In this document: positions 20,912 through 32,443 of the stretch, in pieces
How the letters are laid out: each line of letters begins with the position of its first letter
Position numbering within the stretch: the first letter of the stretch is position 1
NCBI RefSeq assembly: GCF_019578655.1
Contig: NC_063257.1
Span: 34,634,450 to 34,698,449, forward strand
From: Ricinus communis
Lineage: Eukaryota > Streptophyta > Magnoliopsida > Malpighiales > Euphorbiaceae
Direction of reading: 5' to 3'
Length of the DNA: 64,000 nt
The notes under the pieces: model-generated
Database searches by the model: none
The model's input: only the letters and a program-made list of their open reading frames with translations
Told to the model about the DNA's origin: nothing
Translations under genes and position numbers: made by a program

Positions 20912-22500
20912 CCTGCTATCAACTAGTATCATGGATTGAAAAAATTTTCCAAAGCTGAATGGTGTGATTTATGTAATTATTTTGTCAAATAATACGATTG
21001 TAACACTCACTTAGAAGTGTTAATCAGGGCCCTCGAGTCCATGATGTGTTGCATTCTATACATGTTTTTTATGCTTCATTTATTCATGTTTATGCATGTA
21101 TTGGAGTCATTTTTATGCTAGATTCACCACACTAGGTATCTGTTTGTGTTTTTAGGTTATTTGGACTCTCAACATCATTTCTAGAGAAAAACTGAAGGAC
21201 TTCAAGGCCTAAACAGGATTGCCGAGTGGATTTCAGGGCTCGAGCACGGCCCATACTCAAGCAAGGGCAACATAGTCAATTCTCTAGGAGTATCGCGCTT
21301 TTTGAAACCAGTGCACGACCTGTGCATCAAGCACGGGCCGTGGCACAGCCCATGGTACGGCCCGTGCCAGTCCACCAAGTAGAAACTAAATGAGTCCTCT
21401 GATTTCTTAACCAAGTGGAGGAATAAGGTTGGGTTGATAAAGAATAAGCCATCGAAAAAGGACCAAGTACGTATAGTGGTCCAAAATGTTCTTCCAGAAT
21501 AGGTTGAAATGCTACAAATGATGAACTTGAAGACTTTCATGGACCTATATGATGATGGGCTTCAGGTCGAAGAAATAGAGAATGACAAAAGAAAGATCGC
21601 GTAAACCGAAGGCCAATTACCAAGCTTGAGGGAGCGAACCCTGGATGTTAATGTTGTCCAATAACCGAGAAAGTTCTCCAACTTCAAGAAATCTCTCGAA
21701 GATCTTTGAGAGGTTGGTGCAAAATAGCTTACGCCAACCAACCACCCTCAAAAAACCCACATAACCTTGATGCACCCGATTATAAACCGAACACCTATTG
21801 TAAATTTCACCAAGCACCCAGCCACCACACAGATAACTACATCCAGCTCAAGCATGAAATTCAAGACCTTATTGACGCTAGAAAACTGACCGACCTAAAT
21901 CAGCCCAACACTATAAGAAACCCCCGACCAAACTATAACAAGACACCACCTTGAACCAAGTGTTCATGATCACCCCTGACTTTAGTAAAGAGGAGATCAT
22001 GAAATCTTTCCAAGACATGCCCTAACCCGAACTAGAACTAGAGCCAAAAAGCCCACAAAGAACCTTAACCGAGCTAGGGGCACCATTATCTATGGTGTTC
22101 CAACATTTACTAAAGAGCGGGAAACTCAAGCCCCAATCACCGAGAAGCGATCCTAACCCTCACAATGGTTAATATTGTGAGTGCACCAAGTTTTCGGGCA
22201 TGTGACAGATTAGTGTAATCGTTTCACGCATGAAATTCAGGACTTAATAGATTTCAAGGAATGGTGAGTGGAGCAACTTCCTTGGTATGAATGTGAAGAC
22301 CGCTAGCAACCCCTCGGAAAATTTAATTTCAAACTCTATTACTCAAGGCCTCCTTCAATCGGCCAATCACCGAGTGGTTGGGGATCAGATGAGGATGATC
22401 AAGAAACTAATGATTCTTGCCTTCTAGAGGTGTGGAAAGAAGGTGAGAAGAAGTTGATAATGGCTATAGACATCTAGTACAGCTCTAGAGATGAGTGTGA
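20912..22500 (+). pseudogene. Tat gag, interrupted by a 328-bp insertion
   Basis: 20,920-21,041 matches the gag piece at 15,160-15,270 of the opposite strand. After the insertion at 21,042-21,369 gag resumes and runs to about 22,500. It includes two histidine/cysteine segments ending HEIQDLID (about 21,820-21,890 and 22,190-22,260), as in the minus-strand copy. Numerous stops are present. The start of gag is not in the window. Confidence 0.78.
21042..21369 (+). mobile_element. Small solo-LTR-like insertion with TSD
   Basis: A 328-bp segment begins TGATGTGTTG, ends CCGTGCCA and is flanked by a 5-bp repeat GTCCA (21,037-21,041 and 21,370-21,374). Removing it restores continuity of the surrounding gag with the homologous gag at 15,160. 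Its first 40 bases resemble the start of the Athila LTR at 30,196 (minus), and its last 100 bases are GC-rich with CACGGGCCGTG-type inverted repeats. It may be a short solo LTR or a non-autonomous derivative. Confidence 0.75.
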
Positions 22501-23540
22501 GGTTTAAGACGGTGGGGCAAAAGATATATAGGTGGATAAAGAATCTGAAAAAGAAGCCGAGACAATAGGTAAGGGTGAAGACACAGGGGTACAAGAGCCG
22601 AAACAGGTTCTGAAAGCCCTAGAAGAAGGGGACAAAGGGTTGTTAGAGCAGCCGAAGATAAATAAGAAGACGGCCGACATCCGGGAGCTACTGATGCACT
22701 CATTAGATCACAAAATGGCTATAATTCGTGCCTTGTCTGGCATTACTATAAGCACATCGGCTACCCTCGAGGAAATTATCAAAACGATAACTGACAAAAC
22801 TACCATGATGATCACTTTCTCAGACGAAGACCTACCATTACAGGGAAGAGACCACAATAAGGCTCTATACATTGTAAAGAGGCAAAAGGGAATAGGACCT
22901 CATGTGTGATGGTAGTTAATGGGCTAGTTATCAATGTATGTCCTTCTCGCGTACTCCCTAAACTAGGGATGAATGCGAAAGACCTGAAAGCATCAGACAT
23001 TGTTATAAAAGCCTATGATGAGGCGAAGAGAGATGTGGAAGGGACACTTTCAGCACTGGTAAGAACGGGTCCCATTGAATCTTGAATGGAATTCACTATC
23101 CTGGACATCCCATTAACCTTTGCTTTATTATTGGATAAGCCATGATTTCATGCCTTATAAGGAGTTCCTTCCACTGTGCACTAGAAGGTCAAGTTTCCTC
23201 ATGAAGGTGAGATAGTGACTATTAATGCTGAAGGTGGTAAGGTTGTCTCGGTCATTCAAGAAGTTGTTAAAGAGCTAAAAGCCCTTATTGGATTCTAATA
23301 CGAGGACTACATAGATCCTAAAGAAGCCAGCATATTCAAGAAAATAGACTTCATGCCCAAAATAAGGCTAGGGAAGAATCAACAGGATATCGGAGAGCTG
23401 CCGAACTTCAAAGAACAGAAGACCCGACATAGAGTAGGTTACCGTGAAGAGGAAGCTAAGGGCAAACCAAAGGGTAAGACTATAAAAGATATTTTTTCCG
23501 TGGAGTATAAGCCCTATTCGCGAAGCCCATACCTATTATA
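22501..23540 (+). pseudogene. Tat protease region and linker
   Basis: An Lys/Glu-rich stretch (22,532-22,909) precedes a protease-like domain. From about 22,910 the residues around VLPKLGM, then IVIKAYD, then FTILDIP and LLLDKPWFHALGGVPSTVHWK match the Tat protease pattern, in which the active site is normally DTGS-A-x-N-V-L-P. Here the catalytic Asp-Thr-Gly is not readable: the stretch before INVCPSRVLPK reads NGLV. The following linker (YEDY, GKNQQDIGELPNFK) is the part that recurs as scraps at 3,846-4,033 and 59,773-59,960. Confidence 0.72.
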
Positions 23541-24630
23541 ATAGTTGGGAGTGAGCTACCAAGATTAAAAATTTGAAGAATCCGATCATCAATGTGGATG
23601 ATTGAGCCGAGCATCAAGGAAGTTCATGAGAAGGTCACCACCATGGTAGAAGAGCTAAAGTTGGAAGAGTTCATACGCTTGCCTAAAAAAGTCTGAGTCG
23701 ATGGGAGCTAGCTACTCTAATGGAAGAGAATATCGTTGATGTATTTTATGATGATGAAATAATGTCTGACCTTTATGAGGACAATGTTTTTTTACTTCAA
23801 AGATCAATGATATAAACTATGATTATGCTTACTTGTGCAAAGTTTTTCCTGATGGTACTATGCATTTTAATACTCATGACATGTGCATGTTTGATATTAA
23901 TTCCATTCAATTTGATTCATTTAATCTAGGCATAGATGAAAATCCAAGACATATTTTGATAGCTCATGATATAATTCTTGAGGAGATCGTAGAATTTAAA
24001 AGAATAATCAAATAAGAATATCGATTTGCTTGGTCTTAAGATGACATACTAGAATTAGAAAGGAAAATAGCGGAGCACCACATTCCCACTTACCCGCACG
24101 TCAAGCCTATTAAGCATAAGATGAGAAGACTGAGGCCAGAATGGGCAGATAAGATCTGAGAGGAGGTCGCTAAGCAAGTAAAGGCTAATTTCCTCGATGT
24201 TATTGACTATCTTGAATGGTTAGTGAAAATCATCCCATTCCAAGAACGATGTTAAGGTTAGGATGTGTGTGGATTATCTGGACTGAACAAGGCATCGCCC
24301 TAAGGACGATTTTTGCCTTCCTCATATAGATGCGATAGTCGATAGTGCCACCTTAAGTCAATGTACTCCTTCTCTGATGGGTTCTCTGGATATAATCAGA
24401 TCATGATTGCAGTAGTGAGAAAGTTGAAGACGAGCATTCATCACCGAATGGGGTACATACTGCTATAAAGGAATGCCTTTTGGACTAAAGAATGCAAGAG
24501 CAACTTACGAGAGAGCAGCCACTATCTTGTTTCATGACATGATGCACAAGGAGGTGGAGATGTATATAGATGACGTGATGGTAAAGTCTGAAATAAGAAA
24601 AGGGGATTCCTAGCCTCTTCATAATTTTTT
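23541..24630 (+). pseudogene. Tat reverse transcriptase remnant
   Basis: A poorly conserved spacer leads to RT residues from about 24,060: HHIPTYPHVKPIKHKMRRL, then a segment equivalent to the first catalytic region, SFSDGFSGYNQIMIA at about 24,370-24,410, and a FW-containing stretch. The catalytic pair lies near 24,565-24,575 (YIDDVMVK-like reading in one frame). Many frameshifts and stops. The C-terminal part of RT and the first RNase H appear to be deleted just before 24,640. Confidence 0.72.
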
Positions 24631-24639
24631 TAGACGAGT

Positions 24640-25070
24640 GGGAAGGTATAACCTAAGAGATGTTACTAATGGCCAAGAGATTGGACTTTAAAGTGACGAA
24701 TAACATGGCAGAGTATGAAGAGTGTTTATTTGGATTAGAAGCGGTCATGGTAGCAAGAGCGAAGCAACTGATAGTCTATGGGAGTCCATGCTAGTAATTC
24801 AACAAGCCATTAAAGAGTGGGAAGTGAAAGAAGGGAAGTTAAAGCCATATGTCAACTATCTCAAGACTATGGTTTGTAACTTCTCCAAGTGTTCATTTAT
24901 ACACTTACTGCGATATGAGAACCGGATGGCAGATGCTCTGGCTACCCTTTCGTCTATGTGGGACAACCCTCGCAGCCTTCCAATGAAGTCGTTGATAATT
25001 ATGAAATCAAGTGTACCTTGTTATCAAGGAGATCAGATAATGCAAGTTTAGATAGGACCAGAAGAGAGGC
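24640..25070 (+). pseudogene. Tat second RNase H (archaeal-like type)
   Basis: The translation shows TNNMAEYEECLFGLEAVM, then VIQQAIKEWEVKEGKLKPY and RYENRMADALATLSSM, the pattern of the extra RNase H that Tat elements carry between the usual RNase H and integrase. The frame changes near 24,720-24,770, where the catalytic GDS is altered to GS by a shift. The final Asp (ADALA) is present. Confidence 0.8.
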
Positions 25071-25199
25071 CTTGGTTTTACGATCTCAAGAGGCTTGTAG
25101 AAGATGGAGAATATCTAGAGGAAGCGACTACGAAGGAAAGATATGCGTTACGAATCCAGGCCGGGAACTACATCAACCATGGAGGTATATTGTATAGAA

Positions 25200-26315
25200 G
25201 GATGACTTCAGGTGTTCAGCTATGGTGTGTGACTAAAGTAAAAGTGTAAGTAGTAATGGAGGAGATGCATAAAGGGGTTTGAGGGCCTCATATGAACGTA
25301 TATAGTGTTAACCGGAAGATTATGTGTCAAGGTTATTATTAGTTAACAATAGAAAAGGATTGTATAGCCCTAGTAAGGAAATGCCATGAGTGTCACTCTA
25401 CAAAGGATTCGAGTCTTGTCCTCTCAGCTTGAACTTTATAACTTGACGCCTCTTTGGCATTTTGCAGCCTTGGGGAATCGATATCATTTGGGGGATAAAG
25501 CCTCCTTCAAACAATCATAAGTTTATAGTTGTTGCAATCGACTACTTCTCTAAATGGGTGGAGACCGAGTCATTCACTATTGTGGGGGCAAAGCAAATGG
25601 CAAGATTTATTGAAAGGAACTTGATCTACAAGTATAGGGTCCAACATCATGTTGTGACGGATAATAATGTGCGCTCATGGGCTAAACAAGAAACTCAAGT
25701 ACGGAATAAAAGATCAAACATCATAGATCTTCTCTGCATACCTCAAACGAATGGAGCTAGTAGAAGGAGCCACCAAGAACTTAAAGAAAATACTCTTGAA
25801 GATGGTATGGAATCATAAGGATTCATCATTCCGGTTACCCATCATACTTTGGGGATATCAAATGATTGAGCGAACATCGACAGGGGAGACTTCATACTCT
25901 ATGGTTTAGGAACTGAAGTGGTCTTACTAGTTAAGTTAGAATCGAAATATTTGAGAGTTGTATTAGAGGCTGAAATACTAGAAAATTAGTGGGTCGAGCA
26001 GAGATACCAGCAGTTAGCTCTAAAACGATAAAAAGAGGATGAAAGCTCTATTACCACATGCAATTGTACCAAAAGTATATAGCTAGGGCGTTCAATAAGA
26101 AAGTAAAGCTAGGGAAAATCAGAGTTGGTGACTTGATGTTAAAACACACAAGATCTACTGCATTCGACTCAAGAGGGAAGTTCAAACCTAATTGGAAAGT
26201 TCTGTACTTGGTAAAGAAGATCATGCCTACAGGTGCCACTAAAATCTCAAACTTAGAAGGGAACAAGTTCTCTGAGTCCATTAATCTATATCATCTCAAG
26301 AAATACTATGAATGA
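25200..26315 (+). pseudogene. Tat integrase
   Basis: From about 25,250 the translation contains HHCC-like residues (VRKCHECH at about 25,370-25,395), then the core QPWGIDIIWGIKPPS, FIVVAIDYFSKWVE and VTDNN segments (25,462-25,680), giving the first two catalytic aspartates in readable form. The third catalytic residue region (25,700-25,800) is shifted. The C-terminal part from 26,058 (KVKLGKIRVGDLMLK and LEGNKFSESINLYHLKKYYE) is the Tat integrase tail. Several stops separate the pieces. Confidence 0.8.
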
Positions 26316-26339
26316 AAGTAAAAATAAAACAAAATAGAA

Positions 26340-26510
26340 AAAATAGCATGCTAATTGGAAAACCTAAAAAGGCTGGTCATGCAAAAATCAAGGCAAGTAA
26401 GAGAGAAAATAATTAGCTGAAAAATCTGAAAAGACTGGTCATGCAAAAATCAACGCAAATAAGAGAAAATAATCAGCTTGGAAAATCCAAAAGATTGGTT
26501 GATGATAGGA
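26340..26510 (+). repeat. Tandem repeat after Tat integrase, about 70-bp units
   Basis: Two and a half units share the core GGTCATGCAAAAATCAA and GAGAAAATAATNAGCT. Tandem repeats of this kind commonly follow integrase in Tat elements. Confidence 0.7.
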
Positions 26511-27239
26511 GTTGTATCATGAGAAATTAAAATGTACTCATATGAGTCTTTACTAAATGAATAAATTGTTTAGAATTTTGTCAAACATATATATATTTGT
26601 TTATTACTCTACGTACTAACCGAAAGAAACACTAAGCTAAAGTCACAAGCAAAATAAATAAGATCTAAAAAGAAGCATATTTCATCTTCTTCTTCTATTT
26701 GCATCTCAGATTCCTAGATTCAAATGGCTCTCGAGTCCTCTCGCACCTTGCAAATTTAGAAGAAGTGATAATCAAGTTGGACCCAAGCTCCAAGTTTTCA
26801 TTCGTGGTCGATCGCCTTCAAAATCAGTTGCGCTCTATATCCCAACAAGGCCGTAGTCTCTCAATCTTGTCCAAGAAGTCTTGTCTCAGTTGGGAAGCCT
26901 TCGAATCTCGTGAGGAACCTGAATTTGTTGCTTCCGGTCGCATTTCAGCGATAAAGTCTTGAAGGTATGTAGAAAATGGATGCATGAAAATCGGGTAAAG
27001 GTACATAATCGCCATACACCATAAGTGTGACATGCTTGATCCTCCACTAAGGGCTAATTCAGCAGATAAGTGTGTCCAGAATCCTCTTCATTCAAGAAAT
27101 CCAACCCTCATGGTCTCGTTGGTTAGCAATGGACCAAACTTCCACATGCTTCAACTCATACTTATCGATGTCCTTTGGCATGGTCAGTATTTGAAGCTTT
27201 TCGCTCAACCAAATTCGCAAGAAGAAAAGAAAGAAAAAG
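26511..27239. other. Tat 3' untranslated region, possible antisense remnant
   Basis: No clear gene. Short open frames occur on both strands (26,699-26,962 plus; 27,033-26,824 minus), but I recognise neither. AT-rich with a short AT repeat at 26,588-26,600. Confidence 0.35.
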
Positions 27240-27420
27240 GAAAAAGAAATAATAAAAAGCTAAGTTGAAAACTCGCAAAGAGCGGCTTAGGCAAAAATAA
27301 AGTATGCTAAGTTGAAAACTCAAAAAGGTGACTTAGGTAAAAGTTAAGACATTAGCTTGCAAAGTTGAAAACCCAAAAGGGCGACTTAAGTAAAAATTAA
27401 GGCAAAAGAAAATAAAAGAA
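27240..27420 (+). repeat. Second tandem repeat of the Tat 3' region, about 60-bp units
   Basis: Three diverged units with the core AAGTTGAAAAC followed by C-rich or A-rich spacers and GGCGACTTA-like ends occur at about 27,260, 27,305 and 27,365. Confidence 0.7.
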
Positions 27421-28190
27421 AAAAGATTAGGTTGTTTAGGTGCAAGAGCACGAGGCTGCCACCAAACTATTGATGAGTTTTGTACATCCCAACCCAATGA
27501 TGGTTTTCAGCCAAGATAATTGGAACCGTGTTTTCTCCATGCTCCACTTAATTAATGATGCCAACAATTTTGATATCTCCCCTCCCTCGAGGAAAAATCA
27601 AGAAACTTGGGCATAGAGGCAAAAGCTCAGCATCCTAACATAAGCAGGTGTCTCCCTTTCTTTCTTCTCATAGTAAAAAATCAGTGAGATAAGAGTAATC
27701 TACTCACCAACAGAATGGGAAGTACCTCAACAGGGGCTATGTTGAATAACTCCACTAGTTTGGAGGGTTTTAGCGCTTTTTTGAGTCATGGTTTTTCAGC
27801 TTTAAGGTATGAATTGTGTATGAGGAAGTGTGAGGGATGCACGTGTATTTAAAGGCCAAAGTTAGTGTTTTATTAGAAATCTACAACTGCAGAGCCGAAT
27901 CGACTATGCACAAAGTCAAATCGGATTAGTACATAGCCAAATCGGCTTAGTACACAACCAAATCAACTGTGTGATGTCATCACACAGTTTTTCAGTTTTC
28001 TTAGATTTTCAAGCATTTTCTCGAGCAATTAATGTCAAGCATGGATTTATACATCAAAATGCAGAATTTTATATATCTCAAAAGTTGAAGCTGCATAGAA
28101 AAAGTGGCAAAAAAGGGAAAAATACAGAAGGGGCAGCTAAAACCAAAAGTCAGGGATCTCTCCCAAATCCTCCATCCCTTCATCTAAGTT
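27421..28190. other. Tat 3' region with short CAGAGCC/AAATCGGCTT repeats
   Basis: No gene recognised. At 27,890-27,972 there are three to four imperfect units of about 28 bases with the core CAAATCGGCTTAGTACA, related to the near-palindromic units of the Tat LTR. A TATA-like TATTTAAAGG lies at 27,847-27,856. Confidence 0.5.
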
Positions 28191-28842
28191 AGTGTCCATC
28201 CCTTGAGTCCGTAAAGTGGACATCTGAAGCGTTAGAGTGTTGATCATATGCTACTGGGCCTCGATCTAGCATTGGTGGTCATCCACCTACCCTTGCATGC
28301 CCTCGTGGTCTCTCTGAAGAAAACCCAAATGAGTTAGCTTCTACATTTCATACATGGATACATCTTACATTTCATAATTTATTTTTGTTTTAGTTCTTAC
28401 CCACTAATCTTCACCAAGAACGAAGAACTGTCTCCTTGCAACTCCGACCAACCGATGTACATGCTCAAACTGATCCCTTTGAACTTGTATGATTACTTGT
28501 ATTACTAACATTTCAGGAGAAAGAGAAGACGCAAAATATCAAAAAGGGTATAACTTACATGTGTGCAAGTACTCTGAGTGAACTCCGAAGTAAGGAAATG
28601 CTCCATGGCAAGCCGATGCTCTATGGCACCGAAAGGGCTTTAATAAGATACCATCAGATCTGGGAGAAGTGGGACACTCCCTGGAATCACGTCTTACATC
28701 GATGTAGGAGGCGCTTCAGATGCATCGGCTGCGAAGGAGCCCGAGATATGAGATGGCCTAGAATGGCAAGAGGACTGCCCCTCCGTCGGTTCAAGAACCG
28801 AAGGTGCACGACGAATAAACTATAAAAAAGTAGCTAAATAAA
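28191..28842 (-). pseudogene. Antisense plant-mobile-domain-like gene, 3' part
   Basis: This is the continuation, on the minus strand, of the gene at 43,961-45,260 after the Athila insertion is removed. The minus-strand reading has Pro/Ser-rich segments and short readable stretches, with putative introns or frameshifts, but no domain I can name. Assignment rests on position: the insertion has an exact TSD, so 28,842 and 43,961 were adjacent before it. Confidence 0.45.
28838..28842. repeat. Target-site duplication ATAAA, left copy
   Basis: ATAAA directly precedes the Athila element and is repeated at 43,961-43,965 directly after it. Confidence 0.9.
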
Positions 28843-30196
28843 TGATATGCTATTCGTGTAGCTACAATCTAAAGCAGTGAACCTATTGATGCAGATTAGC
28901 ACTAACAGTGAGTATCAAGGTCGTATTCTTGGGAAAGGGTGATCCTAGAACTACCACAACGTCTTATGATAGGGGACCTAAGCTAGTTGGATTTTGGTGA
29001 AGATAAAGATTATATTGATTACCAGTTGCAATTACCCATGGACAAATTCTTAACTGAATTCGGTTTCCCTCTCGAGATAACCGAATTCCTAAACCTAAGA
29101 ACCTAAAGTTGGAATCTCTTCCTAACGATCGATTATTAAATTAGCATTAAACTTTAATCCGCCTCTATTAAGCTTTGTTACTTCTTAATCCGGCTAGTCA
29201 ATTACCCTTATCTCTAAGTGATCATTAACCAGTTCTTGCTATTCAAATTTCTAATTACTAAATGAATTTCTCAATTACATAAAGCAATCTAAACACCACA
29301 ACTCATAACATCTCATGAAAAATGTGATTTCTCATTAATAATGAAAGCAAGAAGAGACAAGCATTGATAATCAAAGTCTCATAAGCATTAAAAACAATCC
29401 AACAACATAGGAAACCCAATGGGTTTAACAAATTTTGTTACTTATACTAATAAGCAACATAAAGTAATGAACAAATTCAAAAAAGTAAATTGAAAGCATG
29501 TATACCCTTCTTTTTCAAGATGGATGAAAAACCCTAAATTCCCAATTCCGAATGATGAACACTAAATTGCCTCTTAAATGCCTCCAAATCTCCTATTGAT
29601 CTTCAATTGGATGTTAAAACCAATGTAATCTTTCCTTCAATAGATGAAATAGTCTCCTAAATTCGAGTATTGAAGTCTGGGAAAAGATGGCTTATGCATG
29701 TATATGTAAAATCAAGTCAGAGAATCGAACCCTAACTCAATAAATAGCATTTGCCTATATAAATCTCTCAAAGACGGCCGTGGTCAAGCCCATGCTAGTC
29801 AAGATGAGCGAGTCCAGCCGGCCGGACCTTCACGTCCCGCGAACTTAAGGCTTCTTCCCGGCCGTTGCCCTCGCTAGGCCGAGCCACCACGGGCCATGGT
29901 GGAGGCCGGTGGTTTCAAAACTGTGCCAAAATGGCACTCTTAAGGGTCAGTGTTGATGGTTCAAAGATACCATAGTCCAGCCGTGCTCAACCCTTGGAAT
30001 GCTAGTCCTTACTCAATTTTGATGGATTCGGCTCAGAATTGCACGTGATTTCCCTTGATTACTAATAATGTCCATCGATAATGACCTAAAACATGAAAGG
30101 AACCAAAACATAGTTGATTCTGGCATAAAACAAGATAACTATGCACAACAATGTAACTAGTTGGGCATATAAACATGTATAAAATAATGCACATCA
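28843..30196 (-). repeat. Athila 3' LTR (1,354 bp)
   Basis: On the minus strand it starts TGATGTGC at 30,196 and ends GCATATCA at 28,843. TATA-like TTTATATAGG lies at 29,754-29,763. It lacks about 117 bases present at about 42,617-42,733 in the 5' LTR. The two LTRs differ most in the GC-rich middle (29,765-30,000 versus 43,535-43,760). Confidence 0.93.
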
Positions 30197-30201
30197 AATC
30201 A

Positions 30202-30214
30202 CCCCACACTTAAG
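30202..30214 (-). other. Athila polypurine tract
   Basis: AGCTTAAGTGTGGGG on the minus strand, five bases upstream of the 3' LTR and preceded by TTGCTTGAGGACAAGC, is the canonical plus-strand primer region of this element type. Confidence 0.9.
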
Positions 30215-31929
30215 CTTTTGCTTGTCCTCAAGCAATCAATAACTCAATACATATACCAGCAACAATCACCCCTCAAAAATCCATGCTAAAGTTCACAACT
30301 CAACCTTATTCAACATATAAAGAATGAAACTCAAGTAACTAACAAATTATACACCTTCAAAGAAAAAACTATAATAATACCATCTCAAAGTACAATTTAT
30401 ATAACAATTCAGCATTAAAGACTAGGAACCATTGCCTCACAGGAATCTCTCAAATCACCCATAGTGTTTACAGATAAGCAAGAAAATTCCCTCAACCCAG
30501 CTGCACACAACCTGTTTACCATAAGCTTGCTTATCAATCTCATCTTCGCTACCGCAAATAAATGAATACAAAAATCAAAGGGTCTTTATAAGGGTTGAAA
30601 TGTGGCTAAGGTAAAGGTAAGAATATTTGGATAAAAGTGTAAAGTATACTGAAAAATCATGCAAATATTTAAAATGAATGCTTCAGGAGCTGAATGCCAA
30701 AACAACAAAAATACTCACTAAGCCTTATTTGAAGTAAATGATGCTCACAAGAATTAAATTCAAAATAGCTAAGAGCTAAGAAATAAGTCAAAAAAATTTT
30801 CTTTTTCTTTTTCTTCTTCTTTTTTTAACATATATATATATATATATATCACAACAAATTATATAAATGTATGATTGGTGACATAAACAATGAGAATAAT
30901 TATCCAATTTGGAATGAAGGGAGCATCAAAGAATGACTAAAAAGAATAAGTGAATTTATAACAAAGTTAGGTACTATGATTCCATAAATGAAGAAGCATA
31001 ACACATAATTATTCAGTATACAAGGTGAAAGGAAATATAGATATATATAATGGTGTATGTATAGTGTATAGGTGTAAATCATAAAGAAAAGGTTAAGGCT
31101 CAAAACTGGCTAACTAATGGAAACAAAGGGTAGGCTTTTGGCCAGATGAGGTGAATTCCTACGTTGCCCAAATCATCTAATGGTATTCAAAAATTCATGT
31201 AACCTCAACAAGCATTACAAAGCAAGTTCTAGAAACAAAATTAAGTACAGTGCACACTCAAACAAGAAAAATCATGAGCATAATGTGCAATGGATGCTCA
31301 AATTTTGGTCCAAAAACTCACGTTTGAAGTGGCTAAAATTTGCAATTAGTTTCCAGACTTATCAATTGAGTCATCACATAAATTGTATAAGAGATTGGCA
31401 TAATCAAAGTTCAAAGTCAAAGGTTGTAAATTTGCAAGGAAACTCAAGTAACACCGGTTTAACCTGGCCAAATTGACATATTGAATACAATGAAATTGCT
31501 TCCAAGAACAAAAATCAAGAGGGACAATCAAATACTAGTGTGTGAATTAAGTCATTAATTACGAAAGAATGAACTAAGCTTAAATGTCATGAAAAACCTA
31601 GGTCTTATTGATGTGTTAGCCCCTTGGAAGGCTTGCTTGAATCGAATCTAGATAGGAGCAACTACAAGAAGTATAAAATGCAGTCCAACACACTCAAAGT
31701 AACAAAATCTCTCATTATCTACGTAAAGTAATCCGTGAGGGAGGTGAAGGAAAGAAGTGAACTTGTATGCAATAACCTATTCAAGCCAAATCAACCATGC
31801 AATATTTTTCCATGATGATTAAATCAAAGCAAATAATCAATACATAATAAAGTCATCGATTGATTGTGTTGCATGAAATGGATGTATGCCAATGTCTTCG
31901 ATCTTTTTGTGATCGGTTTTTTTTTTAAT
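30215..31929 (-). other. Athila 3' untranslated region
   Basis: No gene is visible; AT-rich with a (TA)n run at 30,830-30,850. Near 31,612-31,660 about 50 bases match the end of the LTR-like segment at 32,457-32,510. Confidence 0.5.
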
Positions 31930-32112
31930 TTCAATTGCACTAGTGATGGTGAGAAGTAAGAAAACAAGGTAACAACATAAAATTTTAGTGTATTCGTGGA
32001 ATGTAACCTTGCTCAAATTCTTAACTGCACTAGTGATGGTAACAAATAAGAGAACAAGGTAACAACACAAATTTTAGTGTATTCGTGGAATGCAACCTTG
32101 CTCAAATTTTTG
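31930..32112. repeat. Tandem duplication, about 100-bp unit
   Basis: Two copies share GCACTAGTGATGGT, then ACAAGGTAACAACA and TTTTAGTGTATTCGTGGAATG. The first runs from about 31,937 and the second from about 32,026 to 32,112. Confidence 0.85.
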
Positions 32113-32443
32113 TAGATGATTGTAGGCTTGTCACAATAATCGCGAACTTATATTCATGAAAGATATATTATGCAACAAAATAATCACAAGGTCAATATGC
32201 TAGATAATATGATAAAGCAAGATAGTACTATTGCATACAAAGAAATAGGGCGACCACAAAATATAACATTCTGGGTGTGAACTATGTCCAAACTTAAGGG
32301 CTGTTCTTTCTTCTTTTTGGTTGAATTGGAAAAGCGGGACAACTATGAAAAAATAAAGAAATGAAAACACATGTGAGGGTTAGAAATATAATGGGAGAAA
32401 TTGAAACAAGAGAATGATGAACAACACGTCGTACCCCTGGAAG

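Larger units (their letters stand above)
20912..28842 (+). mobile_element. Tat-type retrotransposon, plus strand, 5' truncated (left part)
   Basis: The plus-strand order is gag, protease, RT, second RNase H, integrase, tandem repeats, then an antisense plant-mobile-domain-like gene. The second (archaeal-like) RNase H is diagnostic of the Tat lineage. The 5' LTR and gag start are missing; gag begins directly after the minus-strand Tat LTR. The element continues at 43,961 after the 15-kb Athila insertion. Every domain carries stops or frameshifts, and the C-terminal part of RT with the first RNase H seems deleted near 24,630. Confidence 0.8.

Noticed and set aside
26651..27033. Possible host gene in the Tat 3' region
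   Set aside because: Short open frames on both strands without recognisable motifs, embedded between Tat tandem repeats.
30825..30850. TA repeat as a regulatory element
   Set aside because: A simple microsatellite in non-coding Athila DNA with nothing linking it to a function.
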